NCBI GenBank assembly: GCA_031411495.1
Contig: JANOBD010000032.1
Span: forward strand, 26,801-90,800
Reading direction: 5' to 3'
From: JANOBD01 sp031411495
GTDB lineage: Bacteria > Planctomycetota > Phycisphaerae > Tepidisphaerales > Tepidisphaeraceae
Length of the DNA stretch: 64,000 bases
This document shows, one piece after another, positions 63,344-64,000 of this stretch (position 1 is the stretch's first letter; each line of letters opens with the position of its first letter). The translations under genes and the position numbers were made by a program. The notes beneath the pieces are model-generated. The model had not been told where the DNA came from. It did not search any database and worked only from the letters and a program-made list of their open reading frames with translations.

Positions 63344-63796
63344 TCAGATGAACAGGTCGATCAGCATCCCCTTGCAGATCAAATCGGGCTTGTGTGCCTC
63401 GTACTTAACAACACGAATCACCGGCGCCTGGACCGACGGCAGCGGGAGTTCCCAGGGCGGCGCGAGCGGCGATTTGTGGCGTATCGGTTGTGCGGTTTCT
63501 GCCGGCGGCGCCGGCTGTTTCGCGTCGATCAATGCGGGCCGTTCGACGGTTCGCGTGTGAACGATGCGCGTCTCATAGCGCGGCGAAGGATGGATGACCC
63601 GGCGCTGGTCGTATCGCGGCTCGAGGTTGACGCCGAACGAGCCGTGAACCGGCTTGGGATTGTCGATGTTTCCCAGCGGGCCGATGTGGCCGCCCTTGCG
63701 GAGGGTGTTGGCGGTGATGGCGCGGGTGATCGACTGAACCTGCGCCAGTTCGACAACCGCGAGAAGGAGCTGGACGCCCGTCTGAAGGTCCGACAT
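63344..63796 (-). CDS. Pro-rich small protein, function unknown
   Basis: 150 residues. Helical N-terminus ('TGVQLLLAVVELAQVQSITR') then a Gly/Pro/Arg-rich middle ('NTLRKGGHIGPLGNIDNPKP', 'PRYDQRRVIHPSPRYETRIV') and a hydrophobic end 'PDLICKGMLIDLFI'. No signal peptide. Operonic with the 77-residue gene. Unassigned. The periodic 'RRVIHPSP' type segments suggest a disordered linker. Confidence 0.6.
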   Translation of the reverse strand: MSDLQTGVQLLLAVVELAQVQSITRAITANTLRKGGHIGPLGNIDNPKPVHGSFGVNLEPRYDQRRVIHPSPRYETRIVHTRTVERPALIDAKQPAPPAETAQPIRHKSPLAPPWELPLPSVQAPVIRVVKYEAHKPDLICKGMLIDLFI

Positions 63797-63895
63797 CCTT
63801 CAAACATGAACGCGGTTTCGCCGCGTGCCGGATGGATTCCGGGCGCATCCGTGAATCACCGCGGCGAAGCGATGCCGTCTATGAGGGACATTCGT

Positions 63896-64000
63896 ATGAT
63901 GAGGGCGAAGGTGTTTGAGAGCCGAGAACGTGAGAACCCGCGGATGACGGTGCGGGTGCCCCGGGGCGACGTACGCGTTGACCCGCGCTCGGTGCTGCGG
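63896..64000 (+). CDS. partial gene running off the window
   Basis: Open frame from ATG 63896 to the window edge (35 codons, 'MMRAKVFESRERENPRMTVR' onward, charged). GAGGGA lies 7 nt upstream. Too short for identification; listed because the ribosome site is good and the frame is uninterrupted. Confidence 0.45.
   Translation, partial: MMRAKVFESRERENPRMTVRVPRGDVRVDPRSVLR

Overview
The window (high GC, no rRNA or tRNA seen) most likely comes from a planctomycete, probably class Phycisphaerae (Tepidisphaerales/Humisphaera-like). This is inferred from family content, not from a marker search. The pointers are secreted proteins with an unusual duplicated dockerin motif (FDDLLxLAQxYG type), PEP-CTERM tails, a 5324-residue exported protein, two sigma-factor plus TPR-kinase loci, a very long SecA, and Pro/Thr-rich 'ATRP' protein tails.

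Layout. 237-8510: a Tad/Flp pilus operon (cpaB, secretin, cpaE/tadZ, cpaF/tadA, tadB, tadC, a lipoprotein) closed by a strong hairpin. No pilin or prepilin peptidase gene lies in the window. 8780-12745: a secreted unknown, a Gfo/Idh/MocA oxidoreductase and two cyclophilins (one cytoplasmic, one exported). 13414-16979: two divergent dockerin/PEP-CTERM proteins, one with repeated 'VRW' modules and one a zinc metalloprotease. 16989-19339: ybaB, purB and a small unknown. 19516-22215: a membrane histidine kinase and its response regulator. 22327-26805: a small exported unknown and secA. 26986-32145: a sigma factor, a TPR Ser/Thr kinase and an MFS transporter.

32146-34611 holds a repeat-rich spacer, a small lipoprotein flanked by two copies of a ~70-bp repeat, and an SGNH-like dockerin/PEP-CTERM protein. 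34801-50775 is one giant gene on the minus strand. It encodes dockerins at both ends, an S8/S53-like protease domain with altered catalytic residues, EF-hand-like tandem repeats, two LamG-like domains, cadherin/Ig-like domains and a cohesin-like domain. 51028-53940 is a second sigma/kinase operon on the minus strand, divergent from an M14 carboxypeptidase lipoprotein and lemA. 55754-58566 is an MBOAT/SGNH acyl-transfer pair. 58571-62936 encodes an M48-TerB protein, a degenerate UvrC-like protein, a Cys-rich small protein and a Xer recombinase. Two small unknowns and a partial gene end the window.

Two cross-cutting signals stand out. First, four exported proteins share one dockerin type and the giant adds a cohesin-like domain, which suggests a self-assembling surface complex. 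Second, at least six genes have a -10-like hexamer exactly 6-7 nt before the start codon, usually with a -35-like element and no Shine-Dalgarno, which suggests widespread leaderless transcripts beside SD-led genes.
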